Source of the DNA: Pomphorhynchus laevis
Taxonomy: Eukaryota; Acanthocephala; Palaeacanthocephala; Echinorhynchida; Pomphorhynchidae
DNA: 64,000 nt
Assembly: GCA_012934845.2 (NCBI GenBank)
Contig: WNNJ02003468.1
Location: 62,001-126,000 of the forward strand
Direction: 5' to 3'
Shown in pieces: positions 31,655 to 43,421 of the stretch; the stretch's first letter is position 1; every line of letters begins with the position of its first letter. Position numbers and translations under genes: made by a program. A model generated the notes under the pieces. That model did not search any database. It had not been told where the DNA came from and was given only the letters and a program-made list of their open reading frames with translations.

Positions 31655-31880
31655 TTTGTTGAGAGCGATTAAGTTATTGCCTCGGTCTGCTTTGCAAATA
31701 GCCAATGTTTTATCATTCAGTAGCGTCTTCAGTGCAAATGCTGGTAACGCTTGGAGCCCAGACTTATGTGAGTGAACATCGTGTAGTAAGCAATCGTTAA
31801 TGCGGCTTATATGCGTTTTGCACACAGCAATGGCTCTTTCATCCTGTTGCGCAATAATATTTTCAAGGGCCGCTTGTATT
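31655..31880 (-). pseudogene. Second PLE family, N-terminal part
   Basis: Reads LQALPAFALKTLLNDKTLAI then CKADRGNNLIALNKCDYINI, the conserved PLE motif before the RT (ADKGNxxVxxxKxDY). The next part of the family (KLERDPTL) is found at about 28270, on the far side of the LINE, so the LINE landed between them. Confidence 0.65.
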
Positions 31881-32329
31881 GATAGCAGCTAAATACACTA
31901 AGACATTACAAATATTTTCACCCAGATTTAATATTGCTTCTTCATAGGCTGTAAAAAGACGATTTGACTAATTCGTATATCGTTGTTCGCGAGGGTGGAA
32001 TTAACCAGTATTCCAACCATCGACAATTTACTTGCGACGATTTTTGATTGTTGATGTAAGCACTGAAATAGTGGCATACGATGTTTGACGTCAGATCCAT
32101 AGACATAATTTGTGAAATTTCCTTTTTAATAATAGCACCGGTCAACAGTAAATTTGAAGTTTAGCAAATAAACATTATTTTATATAAAATTGATCCCTGA
32201 ATCCAAAAATAACCTTCATTTGGCCTATCATGTTTATTCTTTATTGAGCATTCTTGTACAAAAAACATTTGGTTTATCGTATTTCAATTTTGCTTAATTC
32301 TAATCAGATTTTGTACAAATTAATATACA
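31881..32329. other. Spacer
   Basis: No family recognised; a minus-strand frame at 31942-32145 has no recognisable motif. Confidence 0.35.
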
Positions 32330-32670
32330 ATGAGCCAAATTGCATCACGCAGGGGTTGTGTTAATTCTCCGAATGTGTACTGCTATGTTTGTGGAGAATA
32401 TACATTAGCTGAAAACAGATTGAACATAACTGATTTTGTTGAACGAGCATATTTGGCATATTTTGGGTTCAAGCTGAGAAATCAGGATAAACATAAGGCG
32501 CCGCATAATTTTTGCAAACAATGTACAGAACATTTGCGACAATGGACAAAAGATAATAGAAAAAGTATGAGATTTGCTATACCGATGTTTTGGTGGAAAC
32601 CCAACAATCACGAGGACGAGTGATATTTTTGTGCTCGAAATTTAAAGGATATTAAACGTTTATGATAGGT
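32330..32670 (+). pseudogene. Copy of an uncharacterised cysteine-rich invertebrate protein family, 5' part
   Basis: The frame begins MSQIASRRGCVNSPNVYCYV at 32330 and continues with CGEYTLAENRLNITDFVERA, YLAYFGFKLRNQDKHKAPHN, FCKQCTEHLRQWTKDNRKSM, FAIPMFWWKPNNHEDE and a stop; YFCARNLKDIKR follows directly. The spacing C-x(6)-YCYVCG, H-x-FCKQC and later YFC is that of a protein very common in arthropod and cnidarian genome sets, often in many copies, whose function is not known to me. Family members are several hundred residues, so this is the first quarter. The in-frame stop before YFC suggests a dead copy. It may itself belong to a transposon. Confidence 0.6.
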
Positions 32671-32744
32671 TAAGTTGTATAATAGCCAGATATTGTAATT
32701 TAAAATTTCACATTCGGACAATAAATGTTAATAATAACCATAAA

Positions 32745-34365
32745 AATATACACTGACCATAAAATTCATTAATAAATGTATAGATAACATAAATAAAGGT
32801 ATACTTTTTAATAATTCTAAAAGTAAAGAAATAAAAGGATCAGATTTAAGTAAATATATTCCTAAAATAAGGTATAAGTTGTTACCGCCATTAGGACGAA
32901 AAATTTGAAATTATAATAAAGAATTGAAATCAATATGTAACGCTAATATTAGAAACATTATAGAAACTGAATGCAATTGCAAAAGTCTTAATTTTGATAA
33001 AATTAATGAACATATATGCACTCATAATCTAGAATTAATTGAAAACAATGAATTAAGGAAAATACTATCAAAAGGGTATAAATATAGATTAAATAATAGC
33101 AATAGAAATAAAATTTACAATTCGTTATATAATGACTTAAATGCATACTTTGGTAAACTGATTAATAGTAAAAGCTTAAATACATCAAATAACTTACTTT
33201 GTAAAACTTATATGTTAGATAAAATCAGAGAGAAAATGAAAATAAGAAACAATTATAAAAGGAAATATAAAATTAATAAAGATATGTGTGCATAACTTAC
33301 TAAATTAAAGCATAACTATATAATAACAACTATTGATGAATCTAGTAATAACTTTGTCTTCATATGCAAAAAGCTTTATTATGATATACTAATGAAAGAA
33401 GCTAATTTTAATGATTATTATAAACACAACATATGAATGTATTGATTTAAGTTTAGAAACAATTATTACAAGTCATTGTTCTATAATGGACAAGAAGGGT
33501 ATAAAAATTGAAGCAGATAATAAAACTATACCTATATTATATTGGAATTCAAAATTACATAAAAGTCCAAAAAAACTCAGGTTCATCTATAGTGCTTTTA
33601 AATGTACATTAAAACCACTTTATGTTGGTTTTAATGGTTTTGTTGTAGGGTAATCGAAATTAATACTGGTATAAAACACTATTTTAGAATTCTACAAAAG
33701 AATTTTTAGAACACACAAAAGGAATAAATTTTCAGTATATAAATACGTACGATTTTAGTACGCTTTATACAAATCTAGATTTAGAAGATATTAAAGATAC
33801 ATTAGAAAATTAATCAATCTTATATTCTGAAAAAGATATACATATATATGTTATAATACCTATAACAACAATCTAACAAAATTAAAACGATCAAGCAAAT
33901 ATAAGTACATTGATAAAATTGAATTATTAGAATCCTTAAATATTTTAATAAATCAAAATTATTTAAATATAGGGACATCTATATTTAGACAAATAAAAGG
34001 TGTTACATAAAGAGATAAAAGTAGCCCAATTATAGCTGACTTATTTTTAAGCTTTATAGAATATGAATATGTTCATAACTGTTTAAAAAATATATCTAAA
34101 TTATATAAAGATATGAAATATATGTTTCGATATATTGATGAAATTTGTGTATTTAACTCTAACAATTTTTATTCTATAAGCGAACAAATTTATCCATGTA
34201 ACCTCATTCTTAATAAAACCAATATTAATGATAAAGAAGGTATATATCTATATATAAACATTAAATTAACATCAATTAAAACTACTTTTAATTTATATCG
34301 TTAAGATCACATATTTAAATTTACAAAATATTTTTGCATGAGCATTCATGCATGCCATTGCAACA
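32745..34365 (+). pseudogene. Main PLE family, longest 5' copy
   Basis: Matches the protein at 24527-26308 but begins further upstream: SKYIPKIRYKLLPPLGRKI (about 32850-32910) precedes NYNKELKSICN. Then LTKLKHNYIITTIDESSNNF, YWNSKLHKSPKKLRFI, TYDFSTLYTNLDL, a worn motif B region, FRYIDEICVFN (motif C YIDE instead of YIDD) and NLYR. Several frame changes. It ends at about 34365, within the HEHSC segment, where LINE sequence takes over. Useful because it shows what the intact-frame copy lacks at its N-terminus. Confidence 0.75.
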
Positions 34366-34371
34366 ATTTGT

Positions 34372-34620
34372 AGTTCTGCCTCATCATTTATCCCATAGTC
34401 TACAATCTCACTTTCTTAGGATTCCATTTCGATGATAACATTTCCCTTATATCATTCGTTCGCGACAAAATCCGCTCGTTTAACTTAATTCTCCGTGACA
34501 TTTGCCTTATCCTCACCCTTATCGACTTCCGTTCCCGTACGTCTCTTCTTTCATCGCTTCATTTCCCTAAAATCGATTAATGCATCAGCCTTTTCACCAA
34601 TTCTCCAAATTCGGCTTATC
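34372..34620 (+). pseudogene. L2/CR1-group LINE fragment (copy E)
   Basis: Plus-strand match to the segment FLGFHFDDxxSLKSFVRDKV...SNLILxDIRxIRxLIDFRS of copies A and C (28860-29000 and 47820-47960, minus strand). It includes TTCTTAGGATTCCATTTCGA and CTTAATTCTCCGTGACAT. About 250 bp; both ends abrupt. Confidence 0.7.
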
Positions 34621-34639
34621 CAATCAACCAGTCAAGATT

Positions 34640-37250
34640 GCTAAAATGGTAAGCAGGCACATACGGGGAAATGGAGATAGGATTGAGCAGGGGCAAGTAC
34701 CTACCCCTGGTAGGGCTAGTGGTGGGAAGGGAATCTTCCTGCACCTAGTTCTGTCTAGGTAGGCAATTCCGTATCCAACTATCCATCACAATGAAGAGTA
34801 CTTGTGAGCCTTTTTCACTGAATATCCTTCAGTTGAATTCGGGATGTGCTTCTGCCCTTAGACTTCTATCTGGTAGAGATGCAGATGTTATAGTCATTCA
34901 GGAGACGCGGTCTATCCGTCTACCACAGGATATTACTCGATTTATTCCAAAGCACATTTGTTCCCATTTACTCCGTACATAACCCCACCTCACCCCTCCT
35001 TATCTCAAGGACTCTTGACCTTAGTTAAGTGCTCGTTAAGATCCTCCCTCCGATTCAACTATTCATGTCCAGCCACGTCTTGTCATGTCCAGCCACGTCA
35101 GTAAGAACGGTAAACGACTCAGTCTAGCAAATGTCTACATCCGTCCATGGGAGATACACAAGAACCGTGACCTCCTGGACAGTATTATCGACAGCGGCTA
35201 TGGCATGATATTTGGGGATTTCAACGACGGAACTGGTCGTTGGATCATTGCAGCACTTAGCCGATATAGGAACGAATATCTTATTCACAAACTTTCCTCC
35301 ACTACTGTTCATTGCACATAAACAAATTCTATCCTCAACATTTTACTGCTTCACTCGAGGTGGTTGTTAGAAACCCTCTGCACGGAGCAGACGCGCCAGC
35401 AATTGTCCACCTCTAATGATTTAATTTGTTGGAGAATTGAGGAAGATATGTTGCTTCGAAGGAGGTTTCACTTTGATCCCATCAGAGTGACCTTCTTTTA
35501 AGAGGCTATCAAACTCTTTCCCGGAATAGGAAATGAGAGTCTGACCGAATTTAATACCTACCTTTGTTCGCGAGCTACTGCGATTTTATCGACTACTTAA
35601 AAAGGTCGTATATACAATCCTACTCCGACGAAACTCAAAGTCCTATCGAAATTGCTTAACCTCCTTGATCTCTCTGTTTCCGCCAGACAGGCTCTCTCGA
35701 ATGAATACTGGAGCACTAGATATAGGTTCCAGCTGAGTAGGAATAGGACGAGTACTGCTCGCATCAACCCTTCTCAGTCTTCCTTTTGGAAGATTTTCAA
35801 AAAGGAGAAGTTTGTTTGTTGGAAGAATAGAGCATTGGGTTGAATATGGAATGTAGGCTTGACAAAGTTTTGGAATAGTCACCAGCCCTCCACAACTATA
35901 GAGCCACTAAATCAACTCAACTAATCCCGCTTTGGTGTAACTTCATGAGAAGGAATCTAGCTGTTACGAAGATCCTCAACTCCTGGGATCCACTCCCGGG
36001 CACCTCCAAATCCGTCGCTCAACTTTCATCCGGGGTCTGTCAGCTTTTGATAGCTGATCAGAGAAAAGAGATGGCCGTCACAATGCTTTTAGCCTCCCCA
36101 TCCTATGTAGCAGGCATCCATATTAGTAAGCGTGTTTTTATTCCTAAAAAATCCTGCTCATGCCCTAAAGATCTGCGACCAATTTCGATTAAAAATGCCC
36201 TCGTGTCGATTTTTGAAAAAGCTTGCGCGTAAAATCCGCGACCATTTAAGTAGGCGTAATTTGATCCCTCCTGATTTTCATGGGTTCGTCAAAGGTAGCT
36301 CGGTCCATTCAGCAGTTGGTGAGGTGGAACAGTTTTGTCGGGATAATAGCCATCGTCTAGTTGTGGATGTTTTCCTTGACGTTTCTGCTGCAAGTGACCG
36401 CATCTCTATTCCTTTTGTGGTCTCTTCTCTCATGTCCCTCGGGTTGCCTACGAGGGGATCGTTGGGGTGTGCCCCAACGATCCCTCTCCTAGCTTATACT
36501 TGCTGCCTCCATTAACCTCTTCAAAATATTTAAACATGAACAAAGTATAGTGGTATACGCTGTTGACACCACATCCCTGTTCACTGGACACAGGTGTAAA
36601 GACGTAGTCTGACATCAGCCGTTTCTTTACAAGATTAAAATATCAGCTTCCACAATCTAATATGAGTGAATAAATAATTAATAATAAATAATCCAATATG
36701 AGTTAAAAATCAATTTATAATATCCAATCTTATTTTGAACTCTGCAAAATCGCACGTGGCAGTCTTTCATGGCTCGCCCACTACTAAGCTAAAACTTAAG
36801 AGATTAGCACTTTCTGCGCTCTCCTCTATATTTGCCGCTGAACCCATCCCCACCTTCACAAATCGAGTAAAATACCTGGTGTTCACCGTTACGGTGAACT
36901 TGTCGGCGAAAGCTTACCTGGATAGACTCAAACGTATTCTGAAGAAATATAGGTGACCCCTAAAACGGGCTAAATATCTGTCATTGCAAGGGAAAACCCA
37001 AGTGCGCCTTTGGTGCTTTGGGGCTATCTCGGGATTTGTCTTCTTTTCGAGAGGACGTCCCTCAAAGCAAAGACTAAGGTTTCTTAAGCTCCTCGTCTCT
37101 CGATTACCCAGCATAGTCCGCTCCGATTGGATTCTTCGGGGGGGGGGGGTATGAAAGACCCATGGTGGTTAAGTCGGAGGGCGACGTATTGAATCGGTTG
37201 GGGCCCTCAGATCCCCCTGGACCTGAGGCCATAGAAGAATGGACAGAAGA
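34640..37250 (+). mobile_element. APE-type LINE, copy 1 (Jockey/R1/I-like)
   Basis: In order: FSLNILQLNSGCASALRLLS and VIVIQETR (endonuclease motifs I and II, about 34810-34915), LANVYIRPWEI (35120-35150), IFGDFNDGTGRW (35205-35240), a linker with SLLNLLDLSVSARQAL-like sequence, FIPKKSCSCPKDLRPISIKN (36140-36200), VFLDVSAASDRI (motif A, LDFSAAFDR in copy 2, 36375-36410), and a thumb part RVKYLVFTVTVN (36865-36900). The RT middle is missing between about 36480 and 36720, so motif C is absent. Many frame breaks, several of them shared with copy 2. There is no ORF1 upstream; LINE copy E is directly in front. Confidence 0.65.
37139..37149 (+). repeat. Run of 11 G
   Basis: A pure G run in the C-terminal part of LINE copy 1 (after GATTGGATTCTTC). 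LINE copy 2 has a run of 10 G at the same place (41179-41188). Confidence 0.9.
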
Positions 37251-37859
37251 CTATCAAATCCGAACATCTGTGACTGTTTTGAATCCGTTCATATTATTAT
37301 CTATTTTTCTTGACGATTTTCTTATTTATCGGTTGTATTATTTTATTTAACAAAGTCTTTATTATTAACTTTAATAATATTGATATTATAATATTATAAT
37401 ATTATTTACTTTGAAATTATAAATTATATTTGTTTGATTTGTTTCAGTTTTATATTAATAAAGGCTTAGTATTCAATTTTGTTTTAGATAAAATTTTGTA
37501 TTACTGTGTGGAAAATATGTTTGTACAATTCATTTAATGTGATAGTTTCTTGTACAGGTTTAATGTGAGAACAACATATTGTGAACAACATGCAATCGGT
37601 GATTTAAAGATAAGTGGAAAAACGCAAAAATGGAAGCGAATCTAAAGAAATAAGAAAATTTACAGGTATTTTCTGAGTCTAAATCTACGCCAGCAAAGGT
37701 TGGTGACGTTTCTATGATTACCAGGGATAGGGAGGTACTTCCTCCAATCCCAAAACTCAAAAGCTTTAATTATTAAGTTAAAAATATATGATGGAAAGGC
37801 ATTTATTATTTAATTTCTTTTTACGGCCTTTCTGCGAAAATTTGTCTATTCTTTTTTTT
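37251..37859. other. Spacer between the two LINE copies
   Basis: 3' flank of copy 1, AT-rich, including an ATATT(n) stretch near 37370-37400. A weak minus-strand frame (37560-37760) has no recognisable motif. No poly-A tail or clear target duplication identified. Confidence 0.35.
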
Positions 37860-38490
37860 CGATTCTGTGAAATTACACGAAACAGAACTGAAGATCTCAT
37901 TTTCGACAGCAGACCTTGCAAAGAGTTATATTTATTACTTTGAGTCTGCTTTGTCGAAGTATGGTTCAGTAACCCGATGCCTATTCTCGCCACACTTAAA
38001 GTTACGAATTTGCCTTGTTATATGGATGAAAATGACATCGAATTATTTAAGAAGTCCTTCAAACTCTTAAACTTTCGTTTTATATTGGGGAGGAACGGTC
38101 TCCCTATTCCAGTTGGGTTTTGTTCGTCTCCCTTGGAGCATGCAGAAATACTATCAAATTCAGTATCTAACCCATTTTTGGGTTTCAACGTTCGTTTCTC
38201 TCTTATTGAAAGAGATGAATTTACTTTTCCTCACTGCAGCCGGTGTCACAGATGAGGGCATTGGGCCTCCAGCTCAGTGAGACGGCAACTTGCGGGGTAT
38301 GTGGCTCGCTTCATTGTGCGGCCTTGGAGTCAGGCATTAGGTGTGAGCCCCCCCCATCCTTCTCTAACCGTGGGGGAGTCATCCTGCCTGTAGCAGGAAA
38401 TGTACCCACTTCAAGCTGTACAGAAGAAATTTAATCAAGCCGGCTGCCACAACGAGGCCTGCTACTTTTACCTGTGCTGCCGCCCGTATG
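37860..38490 (+). pseudogene. LINE copy 2: ORF1 (gag-like, zinc knuckles)
   Basis: Two frames give TELKISFSTADLAKSYIYYF and then ILATLKVTNLPCYMDENDIE, FKLLNFRFILGRNGLPIPVG (an RRM-like fold pattern). Next come FPHCSRCHR-x-GHWA and CGVCGSLHCAALESGIRC, which look like CCHC-type knuckles. This is the usual ORF1 of Jockey/R1/I-type LINEs, an RNA-binding nucleoprotein. One knuckle crosses a stop at about 38255. A run of 8 C follows at 38348. Confidence 0.55.
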
Positions 38491-41300
38491 GGAAATGACA
38501 ATGTAATGCGATCGATAGATTTACGGGTTGAATCAGTATGCAATAAGATGGAAAACTTAGTGACTACCGTTTCGTCGTCTTTTGTGCCAATCCGACCATA
38601 CCTTCAGCTTCTATACCTGCTTCCAAGCAAAGAAAGCTTCGGCACATACCATCCCCTCTATCGAGATTGGAAAACTGATAAAAAGCAAGAAGCTACGGGG
38701 AGATGAAGATGCTGCCCAGAGGCAAGTACCTACCGCGGGTGGGCTAGAGGCTGGGAGGGTAACCTTCCTGCACCTAGCTCTGTCTAGGTAGGCAATCCCC
38801 ATTCCAACTAATCAATCACAATGCAGAGTACTCGTGAGCTTTTTCACCGAATATCCTTTAGTGGAATTCGGGAGGTGCTTCTGCCCTTAGACTTATATCT
38901 GGTAGAGATGAAGATGTTATAGTCCTTCAGGAGACGCGGTCTATCCGTCTACCACAGGATATTACTCGATTTATTCCAAAGCACATTTGTTCCCATTTAC
39001 TCCGTACATAACCCCACCTCACTCCACTTTATCTCAAGGACTCTTGACCTTAGTTAAGTGCTCGTTAAGATCCTCCCTCCTATTCAACTATTCATATTCA
39101 GCCATGTCTTGTTTGGTAGTTTCACTCAGTAAGAACGGTAAACGCCTCAGTCTAGCAAATGTCTACATCCGTCCATGGGAGATACACAAGAACCGTGACC
39201 TCCTGGATAGTATTATCGACAGCGGCTATGGCATGATATTTGGGGATTTCAACGACGGAACTGGTCGTTGGATCATTGCAGCACTTAGCCGATATAGGAA
39301 CGAATATCTTATTCACAAACTTTCCTCCACTACTGTTCATTGCACATAAACAAATTCTATCCTCAACATTTTACTGCTTCACTCGAGGTGGTTATTAGAA
39401 ACCCTCTGCACGGAGCAGACGCGCCAGCAATTGTCCACCTCTAATGATTTAATTTGTTGGAGAATTGAGGAAGATATGTTGCTTCGAAGGAGGTTTCACT
39501 TTGATCCCATCAGAGTGACCTTCTTTTAAGAGGCTATCAAACTCTTTCCCGGAATAGGAAATGAGAGTCTGACCGAATTTAATACCTACCTTTGTTCGCG
39601 AGCTACTGCGATTTTATCGACTACCTAAAAAGGTCGTATATACAATCCCACTCCGACGAAACTCAAAGTCCTATCGAAATTGCTTAACCTCCTTGATCTC
39701 TCTGTTTCCGCCAGACAGGCTCTCTCGAATGAATACTGAAGCACTAGATATAGGTGCTAGCTGAGTAGGGATAGGACGAGTATTGCTCGCCTTAGTCCTT
39801 CTCAGTCTTCCTTTTGGAAAATTTTCAAGAAGGATAAGTTTGTTTGTTGGAAGAATAGAGCATTGGGTTGAATATGAAATGTAGGCCTTGACAAAGTTTT
39901 GGAAGAGTCACCAGCCCTCCACAACTATAGAGCCACTAAATCAACTCAACTAATCCCGCTTTGGTGTAACTTCAGGAATAGGTATTTATCTGTTACAAAG
40001 ATCTTTAACTCTTGGGATCCACTCCCGGGCACCTCCAAATCCGTCGCTCAACTTTCATCTGTGGTCTGTCAGCTTTTGACAGCTGATCAGAGAAAAGAGA
40101 TGGCCGTCACAATGCTTTTAGCCTCCCCATCCTATGTAGCAGGCATCAATATTAGTAAGCGTGTTTTTATTCCTAAAAAATCCTGCTCATGCCCTAAAGA
40201 TCTGCGACCAATTTCGATTAAAAATGCCCTCGTGTCAATTTACGAAAAAGCGCTTGCGCGTAAAATCTGCGACCATTTAAGTAGGCGAAATTTGATCCAT
40301 CCAGGTTTTCATGGGTTCGTCGAGGACGCTCGATCCATTCAGCAGTTGGTGAGGTGGAGCAGTTTTGTCGGGATAATAACCATCATCTAGTTGTGGCTGT
40401 TTTTCTTGACTTTTCTGCTGCATTTGACCGCATCTCCATTCCTTTTGTGATCTCTTCTCTCAGGTCCCTTGGGTTGCCTGTGAGAATTGTGAACAGGGTG
40501 GAGATCCCGCTGTTCACCAAGCGATTTTACTATGCATACGACCTTGATGCGCGTCAGTTCTACCCTATTATGTGTGTGCCCCAACGATCCCCTCTCTCCT
40601 AGCTTATACTTGCTGCATCCATTAACCTCTTCAAAATACTTAAACGTGAACGTCTAGTGGTGTACGCTGATGACACCACAGCCCTGTTCGCTGGACACAG
40701 GTGTAAAGATTTAGTCTCTGACATCACCAGTTCTTTTCAAGATTAAAAGACCAGCTTCCACCATCCAATTTTCTAATTTTAAACTAGGCTTAATCGCATG
40801 TGGTCGCTTTTATGACCCCCTTCTACAAAGCAAAAACTTAAGAGATTAGCACTTTCTGCACTCTCATCCATATTTGCCTCTGAACCACTTCTCACCTTCA
40901 CAAGTCGAGTAAAATAACTGGGTTCACCGTTACGGTGAACTGGTAAGCGAAAGCTGACCTGGATAGACTTAAACGTATCCTGAATAAAGCTAGGTGGGTC
41001 CTGAAACGGGCTCACCATATGTCATTGAAAGGGAAAACCCAGGTGCGCCTTTGGGGCACTTGGGCTATCTCGGGCTTAGTCGTATTTTCAACAGGACTTC
41101 CCCCATAGCAAAGGCTAAGGTTTCTTAAGCTCCTCGTTTATCGTTTACCTAGCATAGTCCGAGCCGACTGGATTCTTCGGGGGGGGGGTTCGTGAAAGAC
41201 TCCGGGTGGTTCGCTTGGAAAGCGGTGTGTTGGATATGTTGAGGGGCTCAGATCCCTTTGGACCTGAGGCCATAAATGGACGAAGAAGGAAGATGATAGA
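38491..41300 (+). mobile_element. LINE copy 2: ORF2 (endonuclease and RT)
   Basis: Same order as copy 1 and more complete: endonuclease LANVYIRPWEI (39150-39180) and IFGDFNDGTGRW (39235-39270), FIPKKSCSCPKDLRPISIKN (40165-40225), SRRNLIHPGFHGFV, VFLDFSAAFDRI (motif A with aspartate, 40395-40430), VPQRSPLSPSLYL (motif B, normally PQGSPLSP, 40575-40610), VVYADDTT-like LVVYADDTTAL (motif C, about 40655-40680) and a thumb with a C-terminal GGFVKDSGWF after the G run. Broken by many frame changes, including the same stop after TTVHCT as copy 1. The family resembles R1/Jockey/I LINEs; clade uncertain. Confidence 0.65.
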
Positions 41301-41924
41301 TGTCAATAAAGACGATTGCTCCAGATTTTTACTGTTTTGACTTGTCTTGTTGATTGTTAAGATGACTTAATTATATTGTATTTAATATAATAAATATTAT
41401 ATTGATAAATAATAAATATTTATTATTTATAAATAATAAATATTTATTGTACATGTATTTTGTTTTTTCTTTTTATTTGTTATACGATAAAACTTTAATA
41501 TAAGAAACTTTTGTGTGTTGTGAAACCGTAGTTCCTGATGATAGCAGTATCTATTGAAATATAATAGATATATAATATAATATAATAAAAATATAATAAT
41601 ATAATATAATATAATATAATATATTTACGTTTTGCTCATATGTAATAATTTTCTAACTTGAAAGCGTTATTTCATAATTTTCGTAGATAAAAATTCATTT
41701 CCGGCATTAATTTAGTATTCGTGACCCTTTTCTACTTAATAATTACTTTTATTATTTAGATAATAAGATTGTCTGAAGGTTTTTTTTCTAAAATATAAAT
41801 TAAAATAAAATGCAATTAATTTCTCGGGAATTTAATTTATTTATTATTTTATTAAATTAATTTCTCAACTATGAGAATAATTTTTTAATAATTTGTATGC
41901 TGACCATGATCCTCCTTACTTATA
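41301..41924. other. AT-rich spacer with TAATA microsatellite
   Basis: Includes an (ATAAT)n-type tract around 41565-41625. No gene recognised. Confidence 0.5.
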
Positions 41925-42410
41925 GATAATCACAGTTGAGTCAATACTCAGATATGGATATCAGCTTGTAAGACCAGCTAGTTAATGTGACTCCATCTCC
42001 ATGTTCCGTAATTTTCTTCAAACTATGACTGGCGCTCCCTTTTTATTGCCGCTCCTATTCTCTAGAATAAACTACCTTCCGCCATATGCTCAACTGCATC
42101 CTCTTCATCATTCAAACATTGTCTCCGCTCGTTTGTGTCCCTTAATAATTGATTCAATTATTCTAACTCTTTAAAACTCCCCCGCACTCTCCACACATCA
42201 ACATTAACCTATTGACATTGTTCCCATTAATTGATTCAATTATTCTAACTCTTTAAATCTCTCCCGCACTCTCCACACATCAACATTAACCTATTGACAT
42301 TGTTCCCATTTGTTTTTTGTTATTTTTTATTTTTTTTGTAAAATCTTTTAATTTGTAATTTAGTGGACTTGTAGGTGGATGTATATCCACAATAGCCACT
42401 TTAATAATAA
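41925..42410 (+). pseudogene. LINE C-terminal fragment and 3' untranslated end
   Basis: Reads WRSLFIAAPILWNKLPSAIC then STASSSSFKHCLRSFV (about 42030-42135), the typical C-terminus of CR1/L2-like LINEs. It is followed by a 3' untranslated region containing an 82-bp tandem duplication (42147-42309) and ending in CCACTTTAATAATAAA-like sequence near 42405. Everything upstream is missing. Confidence 0.6.
42147..42309. repeat. 82-bp tandem duplication
   Basis: AATTGATTCAATTATTCTAA to TTGACATTGTTCCCATT is present twice head to tail with two or three differences, inside a LINE 3' untranslated region. Confidence 0.8.
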
Positions 42411-42787
42411 ACATGTATTTTAAGATTTTTAAATGGTCTTAGTTTCTAAAAGCTCCTTCGGCGTCTAGGTCTTTTGTGGAATTGATGTCTCTAAACATAT
42501 TTGATTTGTGTCTGGTCTGGTCAGCGTTATCAGTAGCAAACGACCCACTTCGTCCGCTATTCAAGCAGTCTGGATCAAGCAGATCCACGTGACAACCGCT
42601 TGTTCTGGAAAGAAGGGAGAAACCAACACGTTGCTGTACAACCATAACTGATCGATTAAGTAGAAATTAAATGGCTTTGCATCCAAGATAGTCAGCAGCC
42701 AGTCTTTAAAAAGTTTTAAATTACGGCTAAAAAGACTATTCTTGGTTAAATATTACATAAAACTATTTCCAGTAATAGAAACAATTA
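42411..42787. other. Spacer
   Basis: A 68-residue minus-strand frame (42439-42645, containing DLLDPDCLNSGRSGS) is not recognised. Nothing else seen. Confidence 0.3.
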
Positions 42788-43421
42788 TGAAGAATTTAAC
42801 TTTTTATTATCAGAAGAAAAACGTTCACAGATAACGACGATGATGCATGACATTAGACAGCTCTTATTCACACTTTTGTTTTTTGTTATTTTTCTTTTAT
42901 TTGTAAAAACTTTATAATTGAAACTTTATGTTAACCATAATATATTATTGTGTAAGTTGATTAAGTATGAATTTGATCAAGTGCTCATAAATTGGATTTG
43001 TAGTCATTTAATAAACCGGACTTTTCGCCGTTAGAGTGTAAACTTGTAATAGGTATTTTCTTATTCAATATAAATGACATAGTGTCATGTTTTTCGATCT
43101 AAAGATGGGGCGCCGTATTGAATCGTATAAGGACGTTGAATTATTGCAACAGGAATTAAACATGATGCTTAGATGGTGTCAAAATAGCACATTATTAAAA
43201 AAAACTTTTTTATTTGTAAAAATCAAATCAGCTAACTGAAATCTAATTAAAAATGACGATTTGTTATGTCACTTCGATGTTCACTATTTAAACAAAGTTT
43301 GAAAATGCAATATATAGCTAAATGATGGCAATAAAGTTGTTTGAGCAAAATGAAGAATTTAACTTTTTATTATCAGAAGAAAAACGTTCACAGATAACGA
43401 CGATGATGCATGACATTAGAC
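42788..43421. repeat. Pair of 72-bp direct repeats enclosing a LINE piece
   Basis: ATGAAGAATTTAACTTTTTA to GATGCATGACATTAGACA occurs at 42788-42860 and again at 43349-43420, apparently identical. It translates in one frame as EEFNFLLSEEKRSQITTMMH, which I do not recognise. The 490 bp between contain a LINE RT relic. Confidence 0.75.
42950..43200 (+). pseudogene. LINE reverse transcriptase relic
   Basis: YEFDQVLINWICSHLINRTF (about 42966-43025) is the region after motif A in CR1-like LINEs. DVELLQQELNMMLRWCQNST (about 43130-43190) is the region after motif C. Motifs B and C themselves are lost in an internal deletion near 43040-43100. Confidence 0.55.
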
